Shown here piece after piece: positions 6,195 through 6,287 of a stretch of DNA of 6,287 nt. The translations under genes were made by a program, and so were the position numbers. The stretch is taken from assembly GCA_947174455.1 (NCBI GenBank), contig CAMWIZ010000054.1, positions 1 through 6,287 of the forward strand. Reading direction: 5' to 3'. The stretch's first letter is position 1. Each line of letters begins with the position of its first letter. The DNA comes from an uncultured Clostridia bacterium (GTDB lineage Bacteria; Bacillota; Clostridia; Oscillospirales; Acutalibacteraceae). Below the pieces are notes generated by a model. That model worked only from the letters and a program-made list of their open reading frames with translations, ran no database searches and was not told the DNA's origin.

Positions 6195-6263
6195 ATGTAT
6201 AATAATCGGGACAATATCCGACGTTGGTATTTGCGTGGTATTGTCCTAATGATTATTATACAT
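6195..6263. repeat. Long imperfect palindrome in the hprK promoter region
   Basis: ATGTATAATAATC (6195-6207) is perfectly complementary to GATTATTATACAT (6251-6263). Inside, GGACAATA (6209-6216) is perfectly complementary to TATTGTCC (6239-6246), and CC/GG and ACG/CGT pairs continue towards a 10-nt loop (6224-6233). About 26 base pairs form with only small bulges. On the plus strand an AT-rich run with T tracts follows, but no plus-strand gene precedes it. No target-site duplication flanks it. It could be an operator, a structured leader or a palindromic repeat. Confidence 0.7.
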
Positions 6264-6283
6264 TATTTTTTATAATTTTTAAA
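6255..6283 (-). promoter_or_regulatory. hprK: Candidate hprK promoter
   Basis: On the minus strand TTTAAA (6283-6278) is separated by exactly 17 bp from a perfect TATAAT (6260-6255). The -10 box lies inside the outer arm of the long palindrome. Transcription would begin near 6248-6246, giving a leader of about 120 nt whose 5' end is the inner stem-loop (6246-6209). The -35 match is moderate and the area is AT-rich, so confidence is limited. Confidence 0.45.
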
Positions 6284-6287
6284 GGGA

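Noticed and set aside
6195..6263. Complete insertion element or MITE
   Set aside because: Inverted arms are present, but no flanking target duplication is visible and there is no transposase, so it is recorded only as a palindrome.

Overview
This window looks like chromosomal housekeeping DNA from a low- to moderate-GC Firmicute, most likely a Clostridia member of the Ruminococcaceae/Oscillospiraceae type. That placement rests on the gene order hprK - YcdX-type PHP hydrolase - murB - rapZ - whiA, the strong AGGAG-type ribosome sites, and the YebC N-terminus (MSGHSKWSTIK). It is inferred from gene content and protein sequence, not from a marker gene. Both TAA and TGA end genes here, so the standard bacterial code applies.

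Layout: positions 1-231 are a non-coding leader with candidate promoters and a densely foldable stretch. A yebC/PmpR-family gene (232-978, plus strand) follows, but it carries an in-frame TAA at codon 23. A strong bidirectional terminator (993-1038) and a hairpin-rich gap (1040-1265) separate it from the convergent minus-strand cluster. Read in its own direction, that cluster is hprK (6126-5164), a YcdX-like PHP metallohydrolase (5160-4429), murB (4220-3306), rapZ (3082-2216) and whiA (2201-1266). hprK/PHP (3 nt apart) and rapZ/whiA (14 nt apart) are tightly coupled. Gaps of about 208 and 223 nt flank murB and could hold internal promoters.

Together the minus-strand genes combine carbon-catabolite signalling (HPr kinase/phosphorylase), peptidoglycan precursor synthesis (MurB), a nucleotide-binding regulator tied to amino-sugar supply in E. 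coli (RapZ), and a DNA-binding cell-cycle/division regulator (WhiA). The yvcK gene that lies between rapZ and whiA in Bacillus is absent from this position.

I do not see a new multi-gene system. The points most worth a second look are the stop codon inside yebC, the foldable leader upstream of it, the long imperfect palindrome upstream of hprK, and the palindromic element between whiA and yebC.
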